A stretch of DNA of 64,000 nucleotides, taken from NCBI RefSeq assembly GCF_014332695.1, contig NZ_MBUA01000023.1:517542-581541 (forward strand), written 5' to 3'. A program made the position numbers and the translations under genes. The notes under the pieces were generated by a model. It was not told where the DNA came from. It did not search any database and was given only the letters and a program-made list of their open reading frames with translations. Positions 52,724 through 60,559 of the stretch are shown piece by piece. The first letter of the stretch is position 1, and every line of letters starts with the position of its first letter. The stretch is from Flavihumibacter stibioxidans (GTDB lineage Bacteria > Bacteroidota > Bacteroidia > Chitinophagales > Chitinophagaceae).

Positions 52724-53725
52724 CTAATCTTCTGCTGATCTTATCACCCAATCCCTTAAGCGCTTCATGCCTTCCTCGGTGGAAATTTCAGGTTCATAGC
52801 CAAAACTTTTCCTGGCGGCAGAAATATCATACCAATGGGCTGTAGACAGTTGTTGGGCCAGGAAATAAGTAACAGGGGGTTCTGCAGCGATCCCCGCTCC
52901 ACGATAGATTGCTTCCATTATCCGCCCCGCCCACCGGGCCAGGCCGGCAGGAATCGTCCTGGTCACGGGGGGAAACCCTCCGGTACCTATCAGTTGGTTG
53001 ATAAAATCGGAAATGGGTAATGGCGCGCCCTGTGAAATAAAAAAAGTTCTGCCTTCCACCGCTGCCGGTAAATTGACCAATTGGGTAAAAGCCTGCAAAT
53101 GTGCTTTGGCAGCATTATCAATATAAATACTATCCACCAGGTTATTGCCATCCCCAACGAGGCGCAATTGCTTTCGCTTTGACTTTTCAAATAAACGAGG
53201 CAGGTAATGACTGTCACCCGGTCCCCAGATCAGGTGAGGGCGCAAGGAAACTGTCTTCAGTTCTTCCCCATTTGCAGCAATAACAAGTTGTTCCGCCCTG
53301 GCCTTGGTTTCCGGATAGGAGGCATAAAACTTATCAGGGTATGGCATTGTTTCGTTTTGGCCTTCTGAACCACCCGGCTGGTACACTACACTCGCGGAAC
53401 TGGTATACACCAGGTACCTGATCCCCAGTTCACGGCAAGCCCTGATCACATGCTCGGTTCCTTTCACATTGGTGGCATAAAAATCCCCGCCATCACCCCA
53501 AAGCCCGGTTCTGGCAGCCACATGAAAAACACCCTCGCATCCTTTCATCGCTTCCATCAAATCGTCAAACACAGTAAGATCACCCCTGTAATGCCGTACA
53601 GCCAAATTCCCAAAGGGCGATGTGGCAGCACGGGAAAAGTTTATTACCTCTTGCCCCTGTTCACAGAGCTGGTGAATGATCGCCCTTCCAAGGAAACCGC
53701 TTCCTCCTGTTACCAGTAATTTCAT
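52724..53725 (-). CDS. oleD: OleD-like NADPH-dependent 2-alkyl-3-ketoalkanoate reductase
   Basis: This 333-residue short-chain dehydrogenase of the extended (epimerase/3-beta-hydroxysteroid dehydrogenase) type has the cofactor motif TGGSGFLG (6-13) and the catalytic YxxxK in YASYPETKARAE. SLRPHLIWGPGD and DNAAKAHLQAF fit OleD. OleD reduces the beta-keto acid made by OleA to the beta-hydroxy acid. The gene start overlaps the oleC stop as ATGA (53722-53725). Gene order oleB-oleC-oleD in one overlapping unit supports the specific call over a generic sugar epimerase. Confidence 0.85.
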   Translation of the reverse strand: MKLLVTGGSGFLGRAIIHQLCEQGQEVINFSRAATSPFGNLAVRHYRGDLTVFDDLMEAMKGCEGVFHVAARTGLWGDGGDFYATNVKGTEHVIRACRELGIRYLVYTSSASVVYQPGGSEGQNETMPYPDKFYASYPETKARAEQLVIAANGEELKTVSLRPHLIWGPGDSHYLPRLFEKSKRKQLRLVGDGNNLVDSIYIDNAAKAHLQAFTQLVNLPAAVEGRTFFISQGAPLPISDFINQLIGTGGFPPVTRTIPAGLARWAGRIMEAIYRGAGIAAEPPVTYFLAQQLSTAHWYDISAARKSFGYEPEISTEEGMKRLRDWVIRSAED

Positions 53726-55368
53726 GCCAGTTTATTTTTTGCCCAAACAGCAAGTTTTTCGCGGATGATTTTTGCATTGTGCCTGAAGTCAACCGGGAAT
53801 CCGGGATGAAACAACATGGTCTTAACGCCTGCTGTCATTGGATGGGCAGCAGCCAGGCCCAGCAATTCCGCTTTGAGTTTTTGCCTGTCAATCCTCCCAT
53901 AAGCTTCTTCCATTTCCACACATAAGACCGGTTCCCCATTCACCCCCACCAATGCAGTCCTGTGCACCCGGGGATGCTGGTTGAAAATATATTCGACGGG
54001 AATGGAATACAATTCTTCTTCGCCTGCTTTCACCCTATGGGACTTTCGGCCACAGAACCAAAGGTTTCCTTCCCCATCAAAGTAGCCAAGGTCTCCCATC
54101 CTGTGCCTAACCATGTTCCCATCCCTGATCTTGGCAAGATTGGTGTCGCCTTTCCGGTTAAAATAACTATGGGTAACATTGGGACCCTTTACTACGATCT
54201 CCCCTATCTCACCGGCCTTGACCATCAATGATGCTGACCAGTCGGGTATCTCTTCATCAGAGATCCTGATAATAGCCACCTCAATACCCTGCACAGGTTT
54301 GCCAATGCAAATCCCGGATCCCCTGGCTGTTTTATCTTCTGCCTCCCGAAGGACCTGTTCACTTCCCACTTTTGTAATCGGCATGGCTTCCGTAGCACCG
54401 TATGGGGTGTAGATCTCGACGCCGGGAGATAACAGGGCTGCAAACCTTGCCAGGGCCTTTGTGGAGGCAGGGGCACCGGCGGATACCACCCTTTTCAAAC
54501 TGGGAAGCTGAACACCATTTGCCTCTGCATAGCGGCCAACTTTATCAATCAGGGCCGGCGAGCCGAACATGCTGGTGATGTTGAACTGCAGGATGGGGCC
54601 AATGATATTTTGAGGCCTGACAGCAGCTGGTTTCGAGGTATCCATATCCGGAATAATGGTGGTCAATCCCAATGCAGGATTAAAGAGTGCAAATGGCGGG
54701 AAAGTGGGAAGGTCGATTTCACCCGGTGTAAAGTGGAAAGCACTCCGTACCAACTCCAACTGAGCCCAGAAATTCCCGTGAGTATACACCACTCCCTTTG
54801 GCACCCCCGTTGAGCCACTGGTATAGATGATGGCAGCCAGATCATTTTCACTGGCATCAAAAAATGGGGCGGGCTCTTTGGACCGGTTGTAGTTGCGGAT
54901 CTTGTCCACGGTCGTACCATCCCAAAACCAACGGGCACCAATGGTAAGCTTCTTACGGATCGACTTCTTTCCCCAACCCAGCAATATGCGGGCAACATGC
55001 GCTTTGCGTACTCCAATGAAGCCCACCGGAGCAGCTTCACTGATACATTGTTTCATGTTACCAATGCCTGATCCCGGGTCAATGAAGACCGGAACTATGC
55101 CGGTTTGCAGCATGGCAAAAGCGAGCACAAAAAAATCGAATCCCGGAGGCACCATCATCAGCACCCGATCCCCTTTTTCAAATCCGGCAGCAAGCAGGCC
55201 CCTTGCAACACAATTGGTCTCGAAGGATAATTCCCTGAAGTTCAGGGTACGGTAACGGGTAATTCCATTCTGATCTATACTATTCTTTTCTGGAAAGGCA
55301 ATAGCCAGGGCCTCCGGTTGGGATACTGCCCTTTCACCCAGGGCAGCAGCTATGTTATACGGTTTCAT
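53722..55368 (-). CDS. oleC: OleC-like beta-lactone synthetase
   Basis: This 548-residue adenylating enzyme has the ATP loop IIYTSGSTGVPKGVVYTHGNF (quoted in part by its core YTSGSTGVPKG), YTPYGATEAMPIT and GDLGYFDGEGNLWFCGRKSHRV. It matches OleC, which turns the beta-hydroxy acid into a cis-beta-lactone with ATP, more than CoA ligases: the region LPTFPPFALFNPALGLTTIIPDMD is OleC-like. ATG 55368 gives the family N-terminus MKPYNIAAALGERAV and overlaps oleB by 14 bp. A longer frame from 55509 reads inside oleB and is rejected. Its alkene or beta-lactone fate depends on OleB. Confidence 0.85.
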   Translation of the reverse strand: MKPYNIAAALGERAVSQPEALAIAFPEKNSIDQNGITRYRTLNFRELSFETNCVARGLLAAGFEKGDRVLMMVPPGFDFFVLAFAMLQTGIVPVFIDPGSGIGNMKQCISEAAPVGFIGVRKAHVARILLGWGKKSIRKKLTIGARWFWDGTTVDKIRNYNRSKEPAPFFDASENDLAAIIYTSGSTGVPKGVVYTHGNFWAQLELVRSAFHFTPGEIDLPTFPPFALFNPALGLTTIIPDMDTSKPAAVRPQNIIGPILQFNITSMFGSPALIDKVGRYAEANGVQLPSLKRVVSAGAPASTKALARFAALLSPGVEIYTPYGATEAMPITKVGSEQVLREAEDKTARGSGICIGKPVQGIEVAIIRISDEEIPDWSASLMVKAGEIGEIVVKGPNVTHSYFNRKGDTNLAKIRDGNMVRHRMGDLGYFDGEGNLWFCGRKSHRVKAGEEELYSIPVEYIFNQHPRVHRTALVGVNGEPVLCVEMEEAYGRIDRQKLKAELLGLAAAHPMTAGVKTMLFHPGFPVDFRHNAKIIREKLAVWAKNKLA

Positions 55369-56242
55369 GGGATGCTCCAAAAAAGTTAATGACCAATTTT
55401 CCAATAGCCTCCTGCTGGTCTTCCAGAATATAATGTCCGGAATCTTCAAAACGGTGAACCAGTGCACCAGGAAAATAACATACCCATTTATCGAGGATAT
55501 GCCGGTCAAAGACCATATCCTTCATACCCCAGGCAATCAGCATAGGCGTTTTACGGAAGCGGTAAAGGTTCTCCTGCATGGCTGTAACCATATCATAACC
55601 AGGATCCCCTGGCTTCAGGGGCACATCCTGGACGAAACGCAGTGTTGCGATTCTGTTCTTCCAGGAATTATAAGGCGCCACCAGGCCTTGCCTTACCTCT
55701 TTCGGCAACCTGATCCTTTTCGCTCCCTCGTAGGCTGCAATTCCACTGAAAGCGTTAAAAGCCCTGATCATGAAAGCCCCCGGCCAGGTTCGGGCCAGTC
55801 TCAATGCAATGGGGAATGGCTTACCCTCCGGCAGGTGAAAGGCGGCAGTATTCATCACCACAATCTTCTTAATGGAACCAGGATGCCGGTGCGCATAGGC
55901 CATACCGATAATCCCTCCCCAATCATGCAGGACAAGGTGAATGTTAGTGGTAATATTCTTCCGTTGCAGAAATTGTTCAAGGTCATTTACCCTTTGCTCA
56001 AGTGTGTAACTGTACTCCTTATCACCAGGCTTATCCGAATAACCGCAACCTATATGGTCGGGTACCAGGCAATGGTAAAAAGGCGAGAGTTTTTGGACCA
56101 GTTCCCTGTAATAAAAAGACCAGGTTGGATTACCATGCAGCATCACAACAGGTTCACCGTTACCTTCTTCAATGTAGTGATAACGATGCCCACCTATGAT
56201 TTCAAAGTGGCTCTGGAAAGGATATAGTGCTGTACTAACCAC
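55355..56242 (-). CDS. oleB: OleB-like beta-lactone decarboxylase
   Basis: This 295-residue alpha/beta hydrolase of the haloalkane-dehalogenase branch has LHGNPTWSFYYREL, the nucleophile Asp107 in LHDWGG and His270 in DSGHYILED. OleB removes CO2 from the beta-lactone made by OleC, leaving an internal cis-alkene. The GTG at 56242 is the only suitable start. It is the first of three overlapping ole genes. Its presence argues against a stable beta-lactone end product unless it acts elsewhere, which is a central uncertainty of this cluster. It could also be a dehalogenase, but the oleC/oleD neighbours make OleB much more likely. Confidence 0.83.
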   Translation of the reverse strand: MVSTALYPFQSHFEIIGGHRYHYIEEGNGEPVVMLHGNPTWSFYYRELVQKLSPFYHCLVPDHIGCGYSDKPGDKEYSYTLEQRVNDLEQFLQRKNITTNIHLVLHDWGGIIGMAYAHRHPGSIKKIVVMNTAAFHLPEGKPFPIALRLARTWPGAFMIRAFNAFSGIAAYEGAKRIRLPKEVRQGLVAPYNSWKNRIATLRFVQDVPLKPGDPGYDMVTAMQENLYRFRKTPMLIAWGMKDMVFDRHILDKWVCYFPGALVHRFEDSGHYILEDQQEAIGKLVINFFGASHETV

Positions 56243-56278
56243 CTGGTTACTGGTATTAATGATAAAATGAATAGCCGA

Positions 56279-57733
56279 TCATTTCCGGCCAATGATCGCC
56301 AGCAATTCTTCCGGTTCAATGTAAAGGCCTATTCTCGCCAATTGCTGACTCAACCTGCCCACTACATGCCCGTATAGGGCATCCGATTCAACACCAAATG
56401 CGCGAAATGCCTGGATCAAATGGTGATCTTCAGTTTTATCACCATAAACAGCTTTCATCATAACTTTCAATGCTATGCGATTGCGGAATTGTTCCCACCT
56501 GATACCCCTGCGGAAAAGTTCATTATACATAGCCACACACAAGTCCATATGCCTGGTCTCATCCTGGGTGGAAATGGTATTGGCAATACTGCAAAAAAGC
56601 TTATCCGGCATATATTTTTCATTCCCAAAAAACTCGAGATAGGCGGCACCGATAGCTTCCACAATGACAGCCAGGAATAACCCCGCACCGGGCATGAACC
56701 TGGCCAGCCACATATAGCGGCTTGTCCCCTTGATAAGGATGGACGATATATACTCTTTGGCTTCCAGCTTCTCCACCAGGAAGCGTCTGAAGGTTGCAGA
56801 ATGTTTGGCCTCATCATTGATGAAAGTGGTCATCGCTTCCTGGATCTCCCGATAACGCCTGTAATGAATAATTCCCATGGTAAGCGGAGCAATTGCACTT
56901 TGCTCCACCACCAAAGCATGATTGGCAATATCTTTCAGCCCCCTCAATTGTCGCTTTAGCACCAGGTCCTTCAACTGCTCCAGTTCGGCAGGATCCCCTG
57001 GTAATTGCCACGATTGCAGGGTTTTATTTACCAGCCGCGAAGTATACTCCAGGTCTTCCGTTATTTGCGGTTCAATTGCATTCAGGCGTTCACAAACAGC
57101 GTTTTTTAATCGCTCCGTTTCCGGTTTACTATTCTTTTCAAGCCGGCTGAGCTGCTCAAGGACAGTATCCAACTGCGCTGTCAGGGCAGATAGTTCCAGG
57201 GCTTGCTGATTTGATTCTGCTTCAGTTTCAATAGGTTTAACATTTGTCCCAAGGCGAATGAACCCAAGGCGCTTATGTTCGCTCATTTCCAATACACTGG
57301 TATGCAGCATTTCGGATTGATCCTTCAACCGGGTAATGGATTGTTGAAAGGACACTAAGGGTTCGTGGATCAGCAGGGCCTGTTGAATGGCCTCCCGGTC
57401 ATAAGGAATACAATCTGCCATATCTTTCAGTGCATCTTCCTCCCTGGGAAGCTTATGCATACGGATCCGTGAAAGTTTATGCTCCACCGCCGCTCCGACC
57501 ATTGGCAACACCAAAAAGAAGATCCGGGAAAATTCATCCTGTCCAAGGTTATCAAGATGGGTCCGGAGGTTATCCTTTATATTCTGCTGCCAATCGAATC
57601 TTGTTTCTTTTCTCCAGTACTTCTCTTCAGCATCCCTGGTATATTGGGTAAAATCATGGGTTGGCGTAATATAATAGTCTGGACGCCCTTTATCCACTTT
57701 ACTGCGGGGAGATATGTTCCACCAATTTTTCAC
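56279..57733 (-). CDS. Di-iron ferritin-like oxygenase with N-terminal extension
   Basis: This 484-residue protein starts at GTG 57733. Its C-terminal half carries a complete di-iron carboxylate pattern: E277, E308 and H311 (DEAKH), E359 (VIVEAIGAAYLEF) and E392 and H395 (DETRH), as in AurF-type N-oxygenases and related four-helix oxidases. The N-terminal half (about 1-250) is rich in Trp and charge at the start (KYWRKETRFDWQQNI) and then largely helical, with a likely coiled coil (about 170-220). I do not recognise that half. The gene lies 36 bp before oleB and after the sulfotransferase, so it probably oxidises the acyl or amino-acyl product. Substrate unknown. Confidence 0.8.
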   Translation of the reverse strand: MKNWWNISPRSKVDKGRPDYYITPTHDFTQYTRDAEEKYWRKETRFDWQQNIKDNLRTHLDNLGQDEFSRIFFLVLPMVGAAVEHKLSRIRMHKLPREEDALKDMADCIPYDREAIQQALLIHEPLVSFQQSITRLKDQSEMLHTSVLEMSEHKRLGFIRLGTNVKPIETEAESNQQALELSALTAQLDTVLEQLSRLEKNSKPETERLKNAVCERLNAIEPQITEDLEYTSRLVNKTLQSWQLPGDPAELEQLKDLVLKRQLRGLKDIANHALVVEQSAIAPLTMGIIHYRRYREIQEAMTTFINDEAKHSATFRRFLVEKLEAKEYISSILIKGTSRYMWLARFMPGAGLFLAVIVEAIGAAYLEFFGNEKYMPDKLFCSIANTISTQDETRHMDLCVAMYNELFRRGIRWEQFRNRIALKVMMKAVYGDKTEDHHLIQAFRAFGVESDALYGHVVGRLSQQLARIGLYIEPEELLAIIGRK

Positions 57734-57880
57734 TTTTCTGTTAGTTATTTATAGCGTCTGCAATGATTTTTTCCGCGTCTTATGGAACGATTCCGATCAA
57801 CCCATATGCTGCAAGTCAGCCTCGGCCATTTACCTTCGCGCAAGGCATCTGGTGAAAAGCAGCCGTCCTTCCCCTTCAGC

Positions 57881-58972
57881 TTAAACCGGATATCCCCAGT
57901 GACTGATATAACGTCCCAACTGACCGGCAACCATAAGCTTCTCCTCTTCGGGAAGATCATGGTTTAACCGGACAAAACTTTTTTGCCGTTCAATAAATGC
58001 CATCATCTTATTTCTACAATAATTGAAATCGCCGAGTTGAAGGGCCTGGTAGATCTGCTGGATGTTCTCTATCGGGTGTTGCATAAGCGCATCATAACGC
58101 ACCTCAACCAGTTGCCCTTCCGGAACAAGGCCTTTCTCCAGCAAATAGCGGTCCATGACCTGGGAATAGGTTTTCAGTATAATGGAATTAACGTCTACGG
58201 TCTTCGTTTGACCCAGGGCGTAGATCTTATGGGTAACCTTCCAGAATTTCTTATTGGAACCATACACGTCGTAGGGGTGACGATGGATGAAAACGAATTT
58301 TGCCCTGGGGAAAAGCGACAGTAATAATTTTATCCTTGCTGTATTGGGGGGGCTTTTCAGGATAAGCTGCCTGCCCTTGTTGGCAAGGGAAATTTTCTTC
58401 AGTAAATAAACAAAATCCTGCTTCCAGGCTTCCAGTTCTGATGGCGGCAGGTCCTCAAACAGGACATACTTGCGAAATTGACTTTCCATGATCTCAGGAA
58501 AGAAGTATCCCCATTGCGCACCTCTAGCATTAATTGCAGTGGTCATGGTACCATCTTCCTCACCGGGGTACCTGAAAGATAACCGGGTTCTATGTATGGG
58601 ATCCCTCAGGTTGAAGACCTTGCAAATACCCTCAAAAGCCGGTGATAAAATCTTCTCGCTGCTCAGCATGACCTCCGGGAAGATCATCTGGTAAACCGTA
58701 TGGTAGCCCAGCCGGTCGTCCCTGGACAGGAACTCATGCAGGAAAGACGTACCGCTCCGGTAAAAGCCCAGGATAAAAATGGGATCCTTTTCCATAACAT
58801 GCTCCCTTATCCGCTTTTGGTGCAAGCCAAGCTCAAGCCATCGCAAAGGTTCAAGCAAAATGGTTTTGATCAGCCAGGCCGGAAGATTACGCAATCCCTT
58901 TGCACTAAACCCGCCACTCTGATTCGCGATCTTCAGGAAGGTATAAACAGGCAGGGGGAATAGCTGATTCAT
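57881..58972 (-). CDS. PAPS-dependent sulfotransferase
   Basis: This 363-residue enzyme has the 5'-phosphosulfate-binding loop ILGFYRSGTSFLHEFL and the 3'-phosphate site FVFIHRHPYDVYGSN of the Sulfotransfer_3 family. ATG 58972 is preferred over an upstream in-frame start at 58993. It transfers sulfate from PAPS to a hydroxyl or amine. It begins the minus-strand operon sulfotransferase - di-iron protein - oleB - oleC - oleD and pairs logically with cysC at the other end of the cluster. Bacterial members act on lipids, glycopeptides and polyketides; the oxygenases of this cluster could make the hydroxyl. In curacin A synthesis a sulfotransferase instead primes alkene formation, which is a second possible role. 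Confidence 0.9.
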   Translation of the reverse strand: MNQLFPLPVYTFLKIANQSGGFSAKGLRNLPAWLIKTILLEPLRWLELGLHQKRIREHVMEKDPIFILGFYRSGTSFLHEFLSRDDRLGYHTVYQMIFPEVMLSSEKILSPAFEGICKVFNLRDPIHRTRLSFRYPGEEDGTMTTAINARGAQWGYFFPEIMESQFRKYVLFEDLPPSELEAWKQDFVYLLKKISLANKGRQLILKSPPNTARIKLLLSLFPRAKFVFIHRHPYDVYGSNKKFWKVTHKIYALGQTKTVDVNSIILKTYSQVMDRYLLEKGLVPEGQLVEVRYDALMQHPIENIQQIYQALQLGDFNYCRNKMMAFIERQKSFVRLNHDLPEEEKLMVAGQLGRYISHWGYPV

Positions 58973-59129
58973 AGATGCTGGTGTGTAAACCAATCAGGGT
59001 TACCCACATAAGGTATGAATTTTTATTAATGTATCATAAAGGGGGCCAAAAAACAATAATTATTTACGGGTGAATTTCGCAGCCGTGTATGTCATTCATT
59101 TATCCGATGGGCTTTGGGGTGTTGTTGAG

Positions 59130-59160
59130 AAATGGTCGGTGTGGTTACGCGCGACCATTT
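59130..59160. repeat. Short inverted repeat after NTF2-like gene
   Basis: Perfect 9-bp arms AAATGGTCG / CGACCATTT with a 13-nt loop stand 30 bp past the NTF2-like stop codon. GTTGTT occurs on both flanks. It could be a terminator for that gene, but no T-run follows. Confidence 0.4.
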
Positions 59161-59189
59161 GCAGATACGGTTGTTAGCTTTCAATTCCC

Positions 59190-59630
59190 CTATTTTGCAG
59201 GAAAGCGATTCTTCCTGTAAGAGTTCTTTACAGCTATTTTACCATCTTTAAAAGTAAATAAGTCGCAACCTGTGACTTCCACCTTAGTGCCATCTGCTTT
59301 TGTTCCGGTAAAAAGCCATTCTGTGAATCCCCTGTCTCCTAAAATGAAATGTCGGGGGTTGCTCCATTGAGCGTCAGGAAAGGATGAAAAAACGTCTTCG
59401 AATGCTTTCCTTACTTGTTCATGACCAATAAATTTCTGTCCGCCAGCTTCAGGTCCAGCCGAGGCTTCAAACACACAATCATCAGTCATATGTTCCATTA
59501 TTGCTTTAATGTCGTGTGCATTAAATGCTTCAGCAAAAGATTGGAGAAAATCTTCGGAAATTTTTTTACTTGATTGCGCCATAAGAATAAATGGTAAAAG
59601 TAAAAATAATATCAAAGCCGATTTTTTCAT
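59190..59630 (-). CDS. Exported SnoaL/NTF2-like protein
   Basis: This 146-residue protein has a signal peptide (MKKSALILFLLLPFILMAQ) and an NTF2-like fold: FAEAFNAHDIKAIMEHMTDDCVFEA, the GHEQVRKAFEDVFSSFPDA helix and TEWLFTGTKADGTKVEVTGCDLFTF. ATG 59630 begins the signal peptide; eight residues could be added upstream (59654). Such folds can be isomerases, cyclases or simple binders. It lies next to the biosynthetic cluster but in an AT-richer context with TA debris, so a link to the pathway is doubtful. Confidence 0.85.
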   Translation of the reverse strand: MKKSALILFLLLPFILMAQSSKKISEDFLQSFAEAFNAHDIKAIMEHMTDDCVFEASAGPEAGGQKFIGHEQVRKAFEDVFSSFPDAQWSNPRHFILGDRGFTEWLFTGTKADGTKVEVTGCDLFTFKDGKIAVKNSYRKNRFPAK

Positions 59631-59789
59631 ACAATTTCCTTTTGAAGTGAACAATTAAATGCCAGCTTTCGGCGGGGGCCTGGCGCAAACAAATGCTTAA
59701 CCGTGATCCAATGTTGTTATTTGATCGTCTCGCCGTTATTACGCCAAACTGCAGTGTCAGGCTTTGTTACAAAATTGAATTAGCTAAAA

Positions 59790-60035
59790 TCAAAATTTAT
59801 TGATTAAGTCCACCCGATCGTAAAATATTATATGTCGGCCCATCATAACTACACTTAACCCAAATTATAATGCTGAATACTTCTTTCCGATTTCAGGTCT
59901 ACCTGTTATTCCTTCAATACAATTTATTAACAACGGCAAATATTTGCCTGGCTCTCAGATCATGTGTCATATGTTTACCATCAAATTTCAGAAAAATACT
60001 CCACAGTCTGATTCGTCAATTTTGTAATAAGTCAT
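59790..60035 (-). pseudogene. parE: Decayed ParE-like toxin
   Basis: Directly behind the ParD-like antitoxin, overlapping its last 20 bp, the minus strand holds broken pieces of a ParE/RelE toxin in different frames: MTYYKID at ATG 60035 (stops after 15 codons), LINCIEGITGRPEIGKKYSA in another frame, and RHIIFYDRVDLIN near the end. Order and spacing match an intact ParE (central NPEIG-type turn, then a HIIFY strand). At least two frameshifts or deletions have destroyed the gene. Recognition is by eye and moderate. Confidence 0.6.
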
Positions 60036-60279
60036 TCTGTTTCTTCAAGGATTTCAATTTGGCAAGATGCTTTTTTGGATGAAAACCCGGATGAATTCCG
60101 CTAGAAATTCCTTGTTGAACAGGGTCGCGAAGTGCAATGACTCTTTGCTCTTCCTCTTTAAGAAACCCTAAACCGGCTCTGGTTACTATGCTCACATTTT
60201 TGAAGCGTCCTCCTGAAATTTTCGACTCTGTAAAATCCTCATAATAGTCACCAGAAGAAACGGATTTATTGCGTCCCAT
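60016..60279 (-). CDS. parD: ParD-family antitoxin
   Basis: This 87-residue protein resembles ParD antitoxins: MGRNKSVSSGDYYEDFTESK forms the ribbon-helix-helix part, followed by RAGLGFLKEEEQRVIALRD and the toxin-binding tail SGIHPGFHPKKHLAKLKSLKK. Some conserved residues differ from the usual family pattern (for example SIVTRAGL where SEVVRAGL is expected), so it may be drifting after loss of its toxin. It overlaps the parE remains by 20 bp, the normal arrangement. Confidence 0.75.
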   Translation of the reverse strand: MGRNKSVSSGDYYEDFTESKISGGRFKNVSIVTRAGLGFLKEEEQRVIALRDPVQQGISSGIHPGFHPKKHLAKLKSLKKQNDLLQN

Positions 60280-60559
60280 TTATTGTCATTTTAGCTATGT
60301 TACCAATTTATGGCACCTTGTGCAAATTCCTTTCGAATATTTGAAAGCTTAAAAATTAGTGGTTAGGTATTTACTTTAGGGGGTCATGGTTGATGTTACG
60401 CTGGGTCTGGCAGCTGATTATTTTTAATTAGCTCAATGGTTTAATCCAAAGCATTATTGAAAAGAGTGACAGGTCTGGCCCTGTGTTGATTTATATTCCA
60501 TCGCTGAATAACACCGGTCCCGCCTGCCATGTGGATATTCAACTGCTGGCAGTATGCCG

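Larger units (their letters stand above)
34850..58972. other. Hybrid PKS-NRPS-Ole lipid gene cluster with sulfation genes
   Basis: This is a candidate natural-product cluster. It holds an APS kinase, Sfp-type PPTase, P450, tandem OleA-like fusion, FAAL, LLM monooxygenase, PKS, glycine-type NRPS, OleD, OleC, OleB, a di-iron protein and a sulfotransferase. Overlapping stops and starts (FAAL/LLM, OleB/OleC/OleD) show coordinated units. The combination of an NRPS-PKS line with a complete head-to-head (Ole) pathway and a PAPS supply/use pair is, to my knowledge, not a described cluster type. The boundaries are inferred: small DUF genes lie to the left and an NTF2-like gene to the right. Confidence 0.75.

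Noticed and set aside
59095..59185. Possible integron attC site (hairpin with GTTGTTAG)
   Set aside because: There is an inverted repeat, but the paired outer core sites (RYYYAAC and GTTRRRY) are not both present and no integrase is seen.
59870..60082. Plus-strand 70-codon frame
   Set aside because: It lies antisense to the ParE remnants and the end of parD, and its composition is low in charge without family resemblance.
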